Positions 34,302 to 43,115 are shown, counted from the first letter of the stretch. The stretch is DNA of 64,000 nucleotides from Teichococcus rhizosphaerae (GCF_002631185.1 NZ_PDNU01000010.1:1-64000), one strand, 5' to 3'. The notes: generated by a model not told the origin, from the sequence alone. Translations and numbers: made by a program.

Positions 34302-34333
34302 GGGCGGGAAAATGGGGCACTATTTTCCCGCCC
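34302..34333. repeat. perfect 12-8-12 inverted repeat, possible recombinase core site or operator
   Basis: GGGCGGGAAAAT (34302-34313) and ATTTTCCCGCCC (34322-34333) flank the 8-base spacer GGGGCACT. It lies in the 329-base gap (34259-34587) between the IclR gene and the tyrosine recombinase gene; the rest of that gap holds no recognisable gene. Arm and spacer sizes resemble loxP/FRT-type sites (13-8-13). An IclR operator or a hairpin are simpler alternatives. Confidence 0.6.
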
Positions 34334-34538
34334 AGCGGAAAGATTGCCACATCCCGCGGCAGGACTGGCCATGGGGGAGGCAGGCCGGCGCGGCGAAGGA
34401 GGGTGGCGCCGCCTGCCCGCCCGCCAGCTGCGAAGCGGCTTCCGCCCACCCCCCTTGCCGCGAGAAGGGCCGGCCTCCCGCTTCGCGAGACTTAACAATC
34501 GTGTAGGGGTTGCCGGGTGGCCGGGGCTGCGCCAGAAT

Positions 34539-34554
34539 GGGAACGCATGTTCCC
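34539..34554. promoter_or_regulatory. small inverted repeat upstream of the recombinase
   Basis: GGGAAC (34539-34544) and GTTCCC (34549-34554) flank GCAT, 33 bases before the recombinase start. It could be an operator or accessory binding site; evidence is symmetry and position only. Confidence 0.35.
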
Positions 34555-34587
34555 GTTCGCGGGCTGGCTCAGAAGGAGAACAAGGGC

Positions 34588-35622
34588 ATGGCAGACCAGG
34601 ACAACGCCGCGCCCCCCCCGGCCGTGCCGCCCGAGGTCCTCCAGCTCGCCGCCGGCACCCTCTCCCCGGAGGCGCTGGCGCTGCTGGCGGGCCCGGTCGG
34701 GCAGGCGGTGGCCAAGGCCGCCAACTACGCCGGCCGGGCCCTGTCCGAGAACACGCGCCGCGCCTATGCCTCGGACTGGAAGGCGTTCTCCGGCTGGTGC
34801 CAGGCGGGGGGCGTTTCCGCCCTGCCGGCGGCGCCCGTGGTCATCGCCGGGCACCTGGCCAGCGTGGCGCAGAGCCTCGGCCGCAACAGCCTCAAGCGGC
34901 GGCTCGCGGCCATCGCCCACATGCACCGGCAGGCGGGCCATCCCTGGCAGCCGGGCGACCCGGCCATCCGCGCCACGCTGCGCGGCATCTTCGCCACCCA
35001 CCCCAAGCCCGTGCGGCCGGCGGCGGCGCTGACCTCGGTGGAGGTGAAGCAGCTCCTCAATGTCTGCGGCACCGACCTCGCCGGGCTGCGGGACCGCGCC
35101 ATCTTCCTGCTCGGCTTCGCCGGCGCGCTCCGCCGCTCCGAGCTCGTGGCGATCGACCGCGAGCATCTGCGCTTCACCACCGAGGGGATGACGCTGCACA
35201 TCCCGCGCTCCAAGCGCGACCAGGACGGGGAGGGCGCGGATCTCGGCATCCCGCGCGGCATGAACCCGCTCTCCTGCCCGGTGCGCGCCATGGAGCAGTG
35301 GCTGAGCCGCAGCCGCATCGAGTATGGCGCGGTGTTCCGCCGCGTCACCGCCGCCGGCACCATGGAGGACCGGCTGAGCCCGCAGGGGGTGTGGCGCATC
35401 CTGCGCCGCCGCGCCGAGCGGGCGGGGCTGACGGTGGACGAGCGCGAGCGGCTCTCGCCGCACGGGCTGCGCGCGGGCTTCATCACCGAGGCCTATCTGA
35501 ACGGCGCGCGGGACGAGCAGGTGATGCACCATGCGCGGCAGTCGGACTTCGCCACCACCCAGTCCTATCGCCGCCGCGCCAAGATCACCCAGGACAGCCC
35601 GGCGCGCCTGCTGGATCTCTGA
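34588..35622 (+). CDS. tyrosine recombinase/site-specific integrase
   Basis: A 344-residue recombinase. The N-terminal SAM-like DNA-binding domain starts near SENTRRAYASDWKAFSGWC. The catalytic domain has GALRRSELVAID (Arg182), an IPRSKRDQDGEG beta-hairpin (Lys209 region), the box LSPHGLRAGF (His292, Arg295), a late His (VMHHAR) and the nucleophile in ATTQSYRRR (Tyr327). All catalytic residues appear intact. AAGGAG lies 9 bases before the ATG. No phage, transposon or tRNA gene adjoins it, and codon use matches its neighbours. It may be a resident integrase/XerC-like enzyme or the last trace of an element. Confidence 0.9.
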   Translation: MADQDNAAPPPAVPPEVLQLAAGTLSPEALALLAGPVGQAVAKAANYAGRALSENTRRAYASDWKAFSGWCQAGGVSALPAAPVVIAGHLASVAQSLGRNSLKRRLAAIAHMHRQAGHPWQPGDPAIRATLRGIFATHPKPVRPAAALTSVEVKQLLNVCGTDLAGLRDRAIFLLGFAGALRRSELVAIDREHLRFTTEGMTLHIPRSKRDQDGEGADLGIPRGMNPLSCPVRAMEQWLSRSRIEYGAVFRRVTAAGTMEDRLSPQGVWRILRRRAERAGLTVDERERLSPHGLRAGFITEAYLNGARDEQVMHHARQSDFATTQSYRRRAKITQDSPARLLDL

Positions 35623-35678
35623 GGCCCGGCGCCGCCGCCCTCCTCCGCGCAAGGCTTCTCCCTTCCATCGGCCATGAC

Positions 35679-35708
35679 GCCCGCCGGCCTCGCGGGAGGC
35701 CGGCGGGC
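35679..35708 (+). terminator. perfect 12-bp GC hairpin after the recombinase gene
   Basis: GCCCGCCGGCCT (35679-35690) pairs with AGGCCGGCGGGC (35697-35708) across CGCGGG, 57 bases after the recombinase stop. No T-run. It probably separates the recombinase from the following catabolic operon. Confidence 0.6.
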
Positions 35709-35768
35709 CGCGCATGCGCGCGCCGTCCCAAACGACAGGCAAGCCGCTTATTCCGCTAGGCAAGACGG

Positions 35769-35780
35769 ATGTACCGACAT
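35769..35780. promoter_or_regulatory. short inverted repeat upstream of acyl-CoA dehydrogenase operon
   Basis: ATGT and ACAT flank ACCG, and the outer bases CGG..TCCG extend the symmetry imperfectly. It lies about 35 bases before the small reading frame at 35815. A candidate operator, weakly supported. Confidence 0.25.
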
Positions 35781-35814
35781 ACAGTCCGGAAAACGCCAGA
35801 AGCGGGAGGAAGCG

Positions 35815-35880
35815 ATGCAGAGCAACCGGCATGGCACAGGCCAGCACGCCACGCGCCACGACGGCACGGATCGCGGCTGA
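35815..35880 (+). CDS. possible 21-residue leader peptide
   Basis: A 21-codon frame (MQSNRHGTGQHATRHDGTDR plus Gly) directly behind a strong GGGAGGAA ribosome site, ending 10 bases before the acyl-CoA dehydrogenase start. It is rich in His, Arg and Gly and matches nothing I know. It may be a translated leader, or the ribosome site may serve an alternative dehydrogenase start at 35831 (MAQASTPRA), which would add 20 residues. Confidence 0.25.
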   Translation: MQSNRHGTGQHATRHDGTDRG

Positions 35881-35890
35881 GGCCGGCGCC

Positions 35891-37054
35891 ATGGACACCC
35901 AGGCCCCTTCCGCCGCCACGCCCGCCCGCGCCGTGCTCACCGCCGAGCACGAGCTGTTCCGCGACCAGGTGCGCCGCTTCTTCGACCGCCACATCGTCCC
36001 CTTCCACCGGCAATGGGAGCGCGACCAGATGGTGCCGCGCGAGGTGTGGCGGCTGGCGGGCGAGCAGGGGCTGCTCTGCCCCACCATGCCGGAGGAATAT
36101 GGCGGCGCCGGCGTCGATTTCGGCTATTCCGCCGTGCTGATCGAGGAGATCGCCCGCACCAATGCCAGCGGCGTGGGCTTCCCGCTGCATTCCGACATCG
36201 TGGCGCCCTACATCCTGGCCTACGCCACCGAGGCGCGGAAGCGCGACTGGCTGACGCGCATGGCGCGCGGCGAGCTGATCGGCGCCATCGCCATGACCGA
36301 GCCGGGGATGGGCAGCGACCTCAAGGCGGTGCGCACCACGGCACGGCGCGAGGGCGACCACTATGTGCTGAACGGCTCCAAGACCTTCATCACCAACGGG
36401 CAGAATTCGGGCCTCGTCATCGTCGTCGCCAAGACCGACCCGGCGGCGGGGCGCCGCGGCATCAGCCTGATCTGCGTCGAGGAAGGCACGCCGGGCTTCA
36501 CCAAGGGCCGCAACCTGGAAAAGATCGGCCTGCACGCGCAGGACACCTCCGAGCTGTTCTTCGACGACGTGCGCGTGCCTGTCGAGAACCGCCTCGGCGA
36601 GGAAGGGCAGGGCTTCCGCTACCTCATCCACAACCTGCCGCAGGAGCGGCTGATCATCGCCATCCGCGCCGCCGCCTCGATCGAGGCGATGCTGGCGGAA
36701 ACCGTGGCCTATGCGCGCCAGCGCGAGGCCTTCGGCGGCACGGTGTTCGAGTTCCAGAACACCCGCTTCCGCCTGGCCGACGCCAAGGCGCAGGGCACCA
36801 TGCTGCGCGTCTTCGTCGACCACTGCCTGGAGCTGCACCTGCGCGGCGCGCTGTCGGTGGAGATGGGCGCGACGGCGAAGCTCGTCGCCTCCGAGATGCA
36901 GAACAAGCTGCTCGACGAGTTCCTCCAGGTGCATGGCGGCTACGGCTTCATGAGCGAATACGCCATCGGCCGCGCCTGGGCCGATGCGCGGGTGGGCCGC
37001 ATCTATGGCGGCAGCTCGGAGATCATGAAGGAGATCATCGCCCGCACGCTGTAG
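35891..37054 (+). CDS. acyl-CoA dehydrogenase
   Basis: A 387-residue flavoenzyme that introduces a double bond between C2 and C3 of an acyl-CoA. Signature segments are AMTEPGMGSDLKAVRT, FITNGQNSGLVIVVAKT, ARQREAFGGTVFEFQNTRF, QVHGGYGFMSEYAIGRAWAD and the C-terminal IYGGSSEIMKEIIARTL. The YGG(S/T)xEIMK ending resembles the long-chain branch, in which the catalytic glutamate sits in the ASIEAML-type helix. The start at 35891 suits family length, but 35831 is possible. It is the first enzyme of a five-gene operon running to 41484. Confidence 0.93.
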   Translation: MDTQAPSAATPARAVLTAEHELFRDQVRRFFDRHIVPFHRQWERDQMVPREVWRLAGEQGLLCPTMPEEYGGAGVDFGYSAVLIEEIARTNASGVGFPLHSDIVAPYILAYATEARKRDWLTRMARGELIGAIAMTEPGMGSDLKAVRTTARREGDHYVLNGSKTFITNGQNSGLVIVVAKTDPAAGRRGISLICVEEGTPGFTKGRNLEKIGLHAQDTSELFFDDVRVPVENRLGEEGQGFRYLIHNLPQERLIIAIRAAASIEAMLAETVAYARQREAFGGTVFEFQNTRFRLADAKAQGTMLRVFVDHCLELHLRGALSVEMGATAKLVASEMQNKLLDEFLQVHGGYGFMSEYAIGRAWADARVGRIYGGSSEIMKEIIARTL

Positions 37055-37104
37055 CCGCAGCCGCCAGACCCCGGAAGCAACGGGGCGGCAAGGGAGGAGA
37101 GTGG

Positions 37105-38088
37105 ATGCAACGCAGGACCCTGCTGGGTGCCGCGGCGGGCACCGCCTGCGCGCTGCCCCGCATCGCCGCGGGCGCGGCCGGCGCGCCGCGCGCGGCATAC
37201 CCGGAGAAGCCGATCCGCATCGTCGTGCCCTTTCCGCCGGGCGGCGCGACCGATGCCTGGTGCCGGCTCGTCACCGGGCCCATGGCCGAGATGCTGGGCC
37301 AGCCCTTCGTGGTGGAGAGCCGCTCCGGCGCCGCCTCCATGATCGGCACCGAGGCCGTGGCCCGCGCCGCGCCCGACGGCTACACCCTGCTCTTCACCAT
37401 CAGCAGCCTGGTGCAGAGCCCGGTGGTGTTCCGCCGCGCGCCCTATGACGCGGAGAGGGACTTCGCGCCCATCGGGCAGCTCGGCACCACCTCGCTGGTG
37501 CTGGCCTGCAACAGGGACGTGCCGGGGCGCGACCTCGCCGGGTTCGTCGCCGCGGCGAAGGGCCGGAACTACAGCTTCGGCTCCTACTCGCCGGCCTCCA
37601 CCAGCCATGTCTTCGGCCAGGTCTTCTCCGACGTCGCCGGGCTCGGCATGACGCATGTGGGCTATCGCGGCGAGGCGCCGGAGCTGCTGGACCTGATCGG
37701 CGGCCGGTTGCACTGCGCGCTGGTCAGCATGACCTCCGCCAAGGCCTATCTTCTGGACGGCACGCTGCGCCCGCTCGCCTGCCTCGGCCGCCAGCGCCTG
37801 CCGAGCCTGCCCGACGTGCCCACCTTCATCGAGCTGGGCTACCCGCAGGACTTCGCCTGGAGCGGCTTCGTGGGCATGCTGGCGCCGGCCGGCACGCCGC
37901 CCCCCATCGTCGCGCGGCTGGCCGAGGCCTTCCGCGCCACGACGGAGCGCGCGGAGGTGCGCCGCGCCCTGGCGGAGCAGGACTTCATCGCCCAGTGGCT
38001 GCCGCCCGAGAAGATGGCGGCCGAGATCCGCCGCGCGCGGCAGAGCTGGGCGGAGCTGGTGGAGCGCACCGGCATCAAGGCCGAATAG
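37105..38088 (+). CDS. Bug/TctC-family substrate-binding protein
   Basis: A 327-residue periplasmic protein. A QRRTLLGAAAGTACALP signal is followed by YPEKPIRIVVPFPPGGATD and QPFVVESRSGAASMIG. AGGGAGGA lies 6 bases before the ATG. It sits between acyl-CoA dehydrogenase and acyl-CoA synthetase, so its ligand is probably the free acid that the synthetase activates. No TctAB permease accompanies it. Confidence 0.93.
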   Translation: MQRRTLLGAAAGTACALPRIAAGAAGAPRAAYPEKPIRIVVPFPPGGATDAWCRLVTGPMAEMLGQPFVVESRSGAASMIGTEAVARAAPDGYTLLFTISSLVQSPVVFRRAPYDAERDFAPIGQLGTTSLVLACNRDVPGRDLAGFVAAAKGRNYSFGSYSPASTSHVFGQVFSDVAGLGMTHVGYRGEAPELLDLIGGRLHCALVSMTSAKAYLLDGTLRPLACLGRQRLPSLPDVPTFIELGYPQDFAWSGFVGMLAPAGTPPPIVARLAEAFRATTERAEVRRALAEQDFIAQWLPPEKMAAEIRRARQSWAELVERTGIKAE

Positions 38089-38098
38089 GGCGCCGGGC

Positions 38099-39646
38099 AT
38101 GTACCTGACCCAGGGCATCCACCGCGCGGCGCAGCAATTCCCGAACCGGACCGCCACGGTCTGCGGCGCGCGGCGGCGGAGCTGGGCGGAGCTGCGGGAG
38201 CGCGTGGCGCGCTGGGGTGCCGCGCTGCGCGGGCTCGGCCTGCGGGAAGGCGGCCGCGTCGCGCTGCTCGCGCCCAATCTCGACAGCGGCATGGAGTTCG
38301 CCTTCGGCACCTGGTGGGCGGGCGGCGTCATCAACCCCGTCAACACGCGCTGGAGCGCGGAGGAGATCGCCTTCTCGCTGGAGGATTCCGGCACCTGCCT
38401 GCTGCTGGCCGATGCCTCGCTGCTGCCCCTGGCGCGCGAGGCGCTGGCGCGGATGGCGCGGCCCTGCCCGCTGGCGCTGCTGCGCGATGGCGCGGCGCAC
38501 GGCCTGCCGGAGATCGAGGCGATGCTGGCCGCGCTGCCGCCGGCCGAGGACCTGCGGCGCGGCGGCGACGCGCTGGCCGGCCTGTTCTACACCGGCGGCA
38601 CCACGGGGCGGCCGAAGGGCGTGATGCTCTCGCACCGCAACTTCTGGTCCGCCATGGTCAGCCGCCTGGCCGACGCGCCCGTGCCGCACGGCCATGTGGT
38701 GCTGCACACCGCGCCGCTCTTCCACGTCGCGGGCTTCGGCCGGGTGGTGACGCAATCCCTCCTGGGCGGCACCGGCGTGTTCCTGCCGTCCTTCGACGTG
38801 GCGGCGCTGCTCGACACGGTGGAGCGCGAGGGCGTCACCGACCTGATGCTGGTGCCCACCATGCTGGACATGATCCTGCGCCACCCGGATTTCGCGCCCG
38901 CGCGGATGCGCAGCATCGCCCGCATCAGCTACGGCGCCGCGCCGATCCAGGAGGCGCTGCTGGACCGCGCGCTGGCCGCCCTGCCGCATGCCGCCTTCAT
39001 GCAGGCCTACGGCATGACGGAGACCTGGGGCGTCATCGCCTTCAACCCGCCGGAGAACCACGCCGGCCCCGGCCGCGCGCGGCTCGGCCGCACCGGCCGT
39101 GCCTATAGCTGCGCCGAGATCGTCGTCACCGACGAGGCGGGGCGCGAGGTGCCGCGCGGCACGGTGGGTGAGGTGGTGGTGCGCGGCCCGCAGGTGATGC
39201 TGGGCTACTGGAACCGCCCCGTCGAGACGGCGGCCGCCTTCCGCGACGGCTGGCTGCGCACCGGCGACGCCGCCTGGATGGACGAGGAGGGCTACGTCAC
39301 CGTCGTCGACCGGATCAAGGACATGATCATCAGCGGCGGCGAGAACGTCTATTCGGCCGAGGTGGAGAACGCCATCGGCCGCCACCCCGACGTGCTGGCC
39401 TGCGCCGTGATCGGCATTCCCAGCGCGGCATGGGGCGAGGCGGTGCATGCGGTGGTGGTGCCCCGCCCCGGCGCGGGGCTGGACGAGGCGGCCATCCGCG
39501 CCCACTGCCGGGCGCTGATCGCCGGCTACAAGGTGCCGAAGACCGTGGAGTTCCGCGATGCGCTGCCGCTCTCGCGCGTCGGCAAGGTGCTCAAGAGCGC
39601 GCTGCGCGAGCCCTTCCGGCGGCAGGGCGCGCGCGCCATCGGCTGA
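38099..39646 (+). CDS. AMP-forming acyl-CoA synthetase
   Basis: A 515-residue adenylate-forming ligase that activates a carboxylic acid to its CoA thioester through an acyl-AMP. The core motifs are YTGGTTGRPKG (about residues 163-173), YGMTETWGV, LRTGDAAWMDEEGY, DRIKDMIISGGENVY and a C-terminal LPLSRVGKVLK with the catalytic lysine. It lies 10 bases after the Bug gene. Its product could feed the acyl-CoA dehydrogenase and SDR of the same operon. The precise acid cannot be told. Confidence 0.92.
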   Translation: MYLTQGIHRAAQQFPNRTATVCGARRRSWAELRERVARWGAALRGLGLREGGRVALLAPNLDSGMEFAFGTWWAGGVINPVNTRWSAEEIAFSLEDSGTCLLLADASLLPLAREALARMARPCPLALLRDGAAHGLPEIEAMLAALPPAEDLRRGGDALAGLFYTGGTTGRPKGVMLSHRNFWSAMVSRLADAPVPHGHVVLHTAPLFHVAGFGRVVTQSLLGGTGVFLPSFDVAALLDTVEREGVTDLMLVPTMLDMILRHPDFAPARMRSIARISYGAAPIQEALLDRALAALPHAAFMQAYGMTETWGVIAFNPPENHAGPGRARLGRTGRAYSCAEIVVTDEAGREVPRGTVGEVVVRGPQVMLGYWNRPVETAAAFRDGWLRTGDAAWMDEEGYVTVVDRIKDMIISGGENVYSAEVENAIGRHPDVLACAVIGIPSAAWGEAVHAVVVPRPGAGLDEAAIRAHCRALIAGYKVPKTVEFRDALPLSRVGKVLKSALREPFRRQGARAIG

Positions 39647-39673
39647 GAACGGCAACGAGAAGGAGAGGAAAGC

Positions 39674-40507
39674 GTGGCAGCAAACGGCAAGCTGGCTGGC
39701 AAGGTGGCTCTGGTGACGGGCTCGGGGCGCGGCATCGGGCGCGAGATCGCGCTCAAGCTCGCCTCCGAGGGGGCGCGGCTGGTGATCAACGACCTCGACC
39801 CGGCACCCGCGGAGGAGACGCTGGCCGCCATCCGCGCGGCGGGCGGCGAGGCCGTGGCCTGCAACGGCAGCGTCACCGAGCCGGATTTCGGCGACCGCAT
39901 GGTGAGGACCGCGCTGGACAGCTTCGGCGGCATCGACATCATCGTCAACAATGCCGGCTACACCTGGGACAACGTCATCCAGAAGATGACGGACGAGCAG
40001 TGGTACGCCATCATCGACGTGCACATGACGGCGCCCTTCCGCATCCTGCGCGCGGCCTCCGAGTTCATCCGCGAGGCGGCGAAGAAGGAGGCGGCCGAGG
40101 GGCGCGAGGTGTTCCGCAAGGTGGTGAACATCTCCTCCACCTCCGGCGTCTTCGGCAATGCGGGGCAGGCCAACTATTCCGCCGCCAAGGCGGGCGTGGC
40201 CGGCATGACGCGGGCGCTGGCCAAGGAGTGGGGCCGCTACAAGGTCAACGTCAACGCCGTGGCCTTCGGGCTGATCATGACGCGGCTGACCGAGGCGGTG
40301 GCCAACTCGGGTGCCACGATCGACATCGAGGGGCGCGAGATCAAGGTGGGCGTGCGGCCCGAGGCGCTGAAGAACGCCGAGGCCACCATCCCGCTCGGGC
40401 GCGGCGGCACGCCGGCGGAGGCGGCGGGCTCGGTCTACCTCTTCTGCATCCCGGAATCGAACTATGTCACCGGCCAGACCCTGGTGGTGGCGGGGGGGCG
40501 GCCATGA
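39674..40507 (+). CDS. short-chain dehydrogenase (FabG/HSD-like)
   Basis: A 277-residue SDR starting at GTG behind AAGGAGAGGA. It contains VTGSGRGIGREIALKL, NNAGYTWDN, ISSTSGVFGNAGQANYSAAKAG with the Ser-Tyr-Lys triad, and GQTLVVAGG. An insertion after the Rossmann core (FIREAAKKEAAEGREVF) and the long segment before the C-terminus are shared with 3-hydroxyacyl-CoA dehydrogenase-like SDRs, a role that fits the neighbouring acyl-CoA genes. It overlaps the next gene by ATGA. Confidence 0.9.
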   Translation: MAANGKLAGKVALVTGSGRGIGREIALKLASEGARLVINDLDPAPAEETLAAIRAAGGEAVACNGSVTEPDFGDRMVRTALDSFGGIDIIVNNAGYTWDNVIQKMTDEQWYAIIDVHMTAPFRILRAASEFIREAAKKEAAEGREVFRKVVNISSTSGVFGNAGQANYSAAKAGVAGMTRALAKEWGRYKVNVNAVAFGLIMTRLTEAVANSGATIDIEGREIKVGVRPEALKNAEATIPLGRGGTPAEAAGSVYLFCIPESNYVTGQTLVVAGGRP

Positions 40508-41484
40508 CGGCGCTGCCGCCCCTTTCCCGGCGGGCGGCCCTGGCGCTGGCGGGGGGTGCCGCGCTGGCGCGCCCCGCCACGCTGCGCGCGGCCCTGCCGG
40601 AGCGGCCCATCCGCTTCATCGTGCCCTGGCTCGCCGGCGGCACCTCGGACACGCATTTCCGGCTGATGGCCGAGATCGTCGGGCAGCGGCTCGGCCGCAC
40701 GGTGCTGATCGAGAACAAGCCCGGCGCCAGCGGCACGCTGGGCGCGCAGCTCATGGCGCAGGAAGCGCCGGGCGACGGGACCATGGTGGGGCAGATGCCC
40801 ATCACCATGTTCCGCTACCCCGCCATGACGAAGCGCCCGACCTTCGACCCGGTGAAGGACTTCACCTACATCATCCATCTCACCGGCTACCTCTTCGGCG
40901 TGATCACCAGGCCCGACGCGCCGTTCCAGGACTGGGCCGGGCTGATCGACTACGCGAAGCGCAACCCCGGCCGGGTGACCTATGGCACGCCCGGGGTCGG
41001 CAGCTCGCTCCACATCACCATGGAGCGCATCGGCGAGCTCGCCGGCATCCAGTGGATGCACGTCCCCTTCCGCGGCGGGCCGGACAACATGCAGGCGGCG
41101 ATGTCGGGGCAGACGCACCTGGCCGCCGATTCCAGCGCCTGGGCGCCGCTCGTGCTGGAGAAGCGGATGCGGCTGCTCTGCACCTGGGGCGCCGAGCGGG
41201 CCAAGCGCTTCCCCGAGACGCCGACGCTGCGCGACCTCGGCATCGACATCGTCTCGGACTCGCCCTACGGCATCGGCGGCCCGCGCGGCATCCCGGCGGA
41301 GCGGGTGGTGGCGCTGCACGACGCCTTCCGGGACGCGCTGCACGACCCGCGCTCCGTCGCCATGCTGGAGCGCTTCGACATGCCGCTGCGCTACATGGAC
41401 AGCGAGACCTACGCCACCTTCGCCCGCAAGCTCTACGCGGATGAGAGCGCCATGGTCCGCCGGCTGGGGCTACAGATGGACTGA
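40504..41484 (+). CDS. Bug/TctC-family substrate-binding protein
   Basis: A 326-residue periplasmic protein with an export signal (LSRRAALALAGGAALAR) and ERPIRFIVPWLAGGTSD, TVLIENKPGASGTLG. It has WLAGG instead of the commoner FPAGG in the first ligand loop. Coupled by an ATGA overlap to the SDR, it is the second Bug gene of this operon, so two related ligands or a redundant uptake step may exist. Confidence 0.92.
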   Translation: MTALPPLSRRAALALAGGAALARPATLRAALPERPIRFIVPWLAGGTSDTHFRLMAEIVGQRLGRTVLIENKPGASGTLGAQLMAQEAPGDGTMVGQMPITMFRYPAMTKRPTFDPVKDFTYIIHLTGYLFGVITRPDAPFQDWAGLIDYAKRNPGRVTYGTPGVGSSLHITMERIGELAGIQWMHVPFRGGPDNMQAAMSGQTHLAADSSAWAPLVLEKRMRLLCTWGAERAKRFPETPTLRDLGIDIVSDSPYGIGGPRGIPAERVVALHDAFRDALHDPRSVAMLERFDMPLRYMDSETYATFARKLYADESAMVRRLGLQMD

Positions 41485-41522
41485 AGCCCCGCCGGCAAGG
41501 GGAACACGCCAGGGGGCGTGCG

Positions 41523-43115
41523 TCAGTGGACCTGGCGCGCGCCCTCCCGCCAGAAGCCGGCGCGCAGCGCCTTCTTGTCGATCTTGCCGATCGGCGTGGT
41601 GGGCAGGGCGTCCACCAGCACCACCGATTTCGGTGCCTGGACGGGGCCCTTCAGCGCCCGCACATGCTCGGCCAGCGCCGCCTCGTCCGGCCGCCTGCCG
41701 CCGCGCGGCACCACGAAGGCCTGCACCCGCTCGCCCCAGCGCGCATCGGGCACGCCGATCACCGCCGCCGCCGCCACGTCCGGATGCGTCGCCAGCGCGT
41801 CCTCCACCTCGCGCGGATAGACGTTGAAGCCGCCCGAGATGATCATGTCCTTGCGCCGGTCGACGATGTGCAGGAAGCCGCCCTCGTCCTCGCGCGCGAT
41901 GTCGCCGGTGTGCAGCCAGCCATGGCGCAGCGTCTCCTCCGTCTCCTGCGGGCGCTTCCAGTAGCCGCGCATCACCAGCCGCCCCCGCACGCAGATCTCG
42001 CCCGGCTCGCCGCGCGGCACGGGCGTGCCGTCCTCCGCCAGCAGCCGCACATCGACCCCCGCCATGGGCTGGCCGCAGGAGGAGAGCAGCGCCGGCCGCG
42101 CCGGGTCGTGCTCCGCGCGGCGCAGCAGGCAGACGGTGTTGGGCGCCTCCGTCTGGCCGTAGAGCTGCATGAACACCGGCCCGATCCGCTCCATCGCCTC
42201 CAGCAGCGTGGCGGGCGCGATGGGCGCCGCGCCATAGATGAAGGTCTCCAGGCCACGCGTCCGCGCGCGGGAGAGCGAGGGCTCGGCCAGCAGGGCGCGG
42301 ATCATGGTGGGCACGCCGAAGCCGCAATTGATGCCCTGCTCCCCGATGCCGCGGAGATAGGGCTCGGGCTCGAAGCCGCCCAGCACGTGCACCGTGCCGC
42401 CGCGCAGCAGCACCGGGATCACCAGCGAGCCCGCCGCGTGGCTCAGCGGGGTGGCCAGCAGCATGCGCGGCACGGCGGGCCAGTCATACTCGGCCAGCAT
42501 CATGGTGGCGCACTGCACCAGGGCGCGGTGCGGCAGCATCACGCCCTTGGGCTGGCCCGTGGTGCCGCCCGTGTAGCTGATCTGGCCCAGCGCCTCGTCG
42601 TCGCCCACGGGCTGGAAGTCGTCGCCCGATTCCTCCGCCGCCGCCGCCTCGAGGTCGCGCGCCCGCCCGCCGCCGCCGCCGAGGGACAGCACCAGCGGGC
42701 AGCCGGCCGCCTCCGCCGCCGCGTGGGCGCGCTCGGCTTCCGCCGGGTCGTGCACCAGCAGGCGGATCTCGGCGTCGCGCAGGATGTGGGCGAGGTCGGC
42801 GGGCCCGGCCAGGCGGTTCAGCGCCGTGTAGCGGCAGCCGATGAGCTGCGCCGCGGTGCGCACCATGAACACCTCCGGCCGGTTGGCCATCAGCGCCGAG
42901 ACGCCGTCGCCCGGGCGCAGGCCGAGGCGCAGCAGGGCGCGCGCCATGGCGCTGATGCCCGAGGCGACGTGCCGGCGGGACCAGGCCCGGCCGTCCTGCA
43001 CGAAGGCCGGCCGCTCCGGGTTGCGGCGCAGCCCGAGCATGGCGAGGTGGCCGATGGTGATGCCATCCTGCGCCCTGGCACCCTGCGCCCTGGCATCCGG
43101 CGGGAGGCCGCTCAT
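41523..43115 (-). CDS. AMP-dependent acyl-CoA ligase
   Basis: A 530-residue adenylate-forming enzyme. Motifs: ISYTGGTTGQPKGVML, LYGQTEAPNTV, GWLHTGDIAREDEGG, DRRKDMIISGGFNVYPREVEDAL and LPTTPIGKIDKKAL with the C-terminal catalytic lysine. GQTEAPN in the A5-like motif suggests an aryl or unusual acid rather than a plain fatty acid, but this is not decisive. Its start overlaps the stop of the Bug gene by 4 bases, so uptake and activation are coupled. Confidence 0.92.
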   Translation of the reverse strand: MSGLPPDARAQGARAQDGITIGHLAMLGLRRNPERPAFVQDGRAWSRRHVASGISAMARALLRLGLRPGDGVSALMANRPEVFMVRTAAQLIGCRYTALNRLAGPADLAHILRDAEIRLLVHDPAEAERAHAAAEAAGCPLVLSLGGGGGRARDLEAAAAEESGDDFQPVGDDEALGQISYTGGTTGQPKGVMLPHRALVQCATMMLAEYDWPAVPRMLLATPLSHAAGSLVIPVLLRGGTVHVLGGFEPEPYLRGIGEQGINCGFGVPTMIRALLAEPSLSRARTRGLETFIYGAAPIAPATLLEAMERIGPVFMQLYGQTEAPNTVCLLRRAEHDPARPALLSSCGQPMAGVDVRLLAEDGTPVPRGEPGEICVRGRLVMRGYWKRPQETEETLRHGWLHTGDIAREDEGGFLHIVDRRKDMIISGGFNVYPREVEDALATHPDVAAAAVIGVPDARWGERVQAFVVPRGGRRPDEAALAEHVRALKGPVQAPKSVVLVDALPTTPIGKIDKKALRAGFWREGARQVH

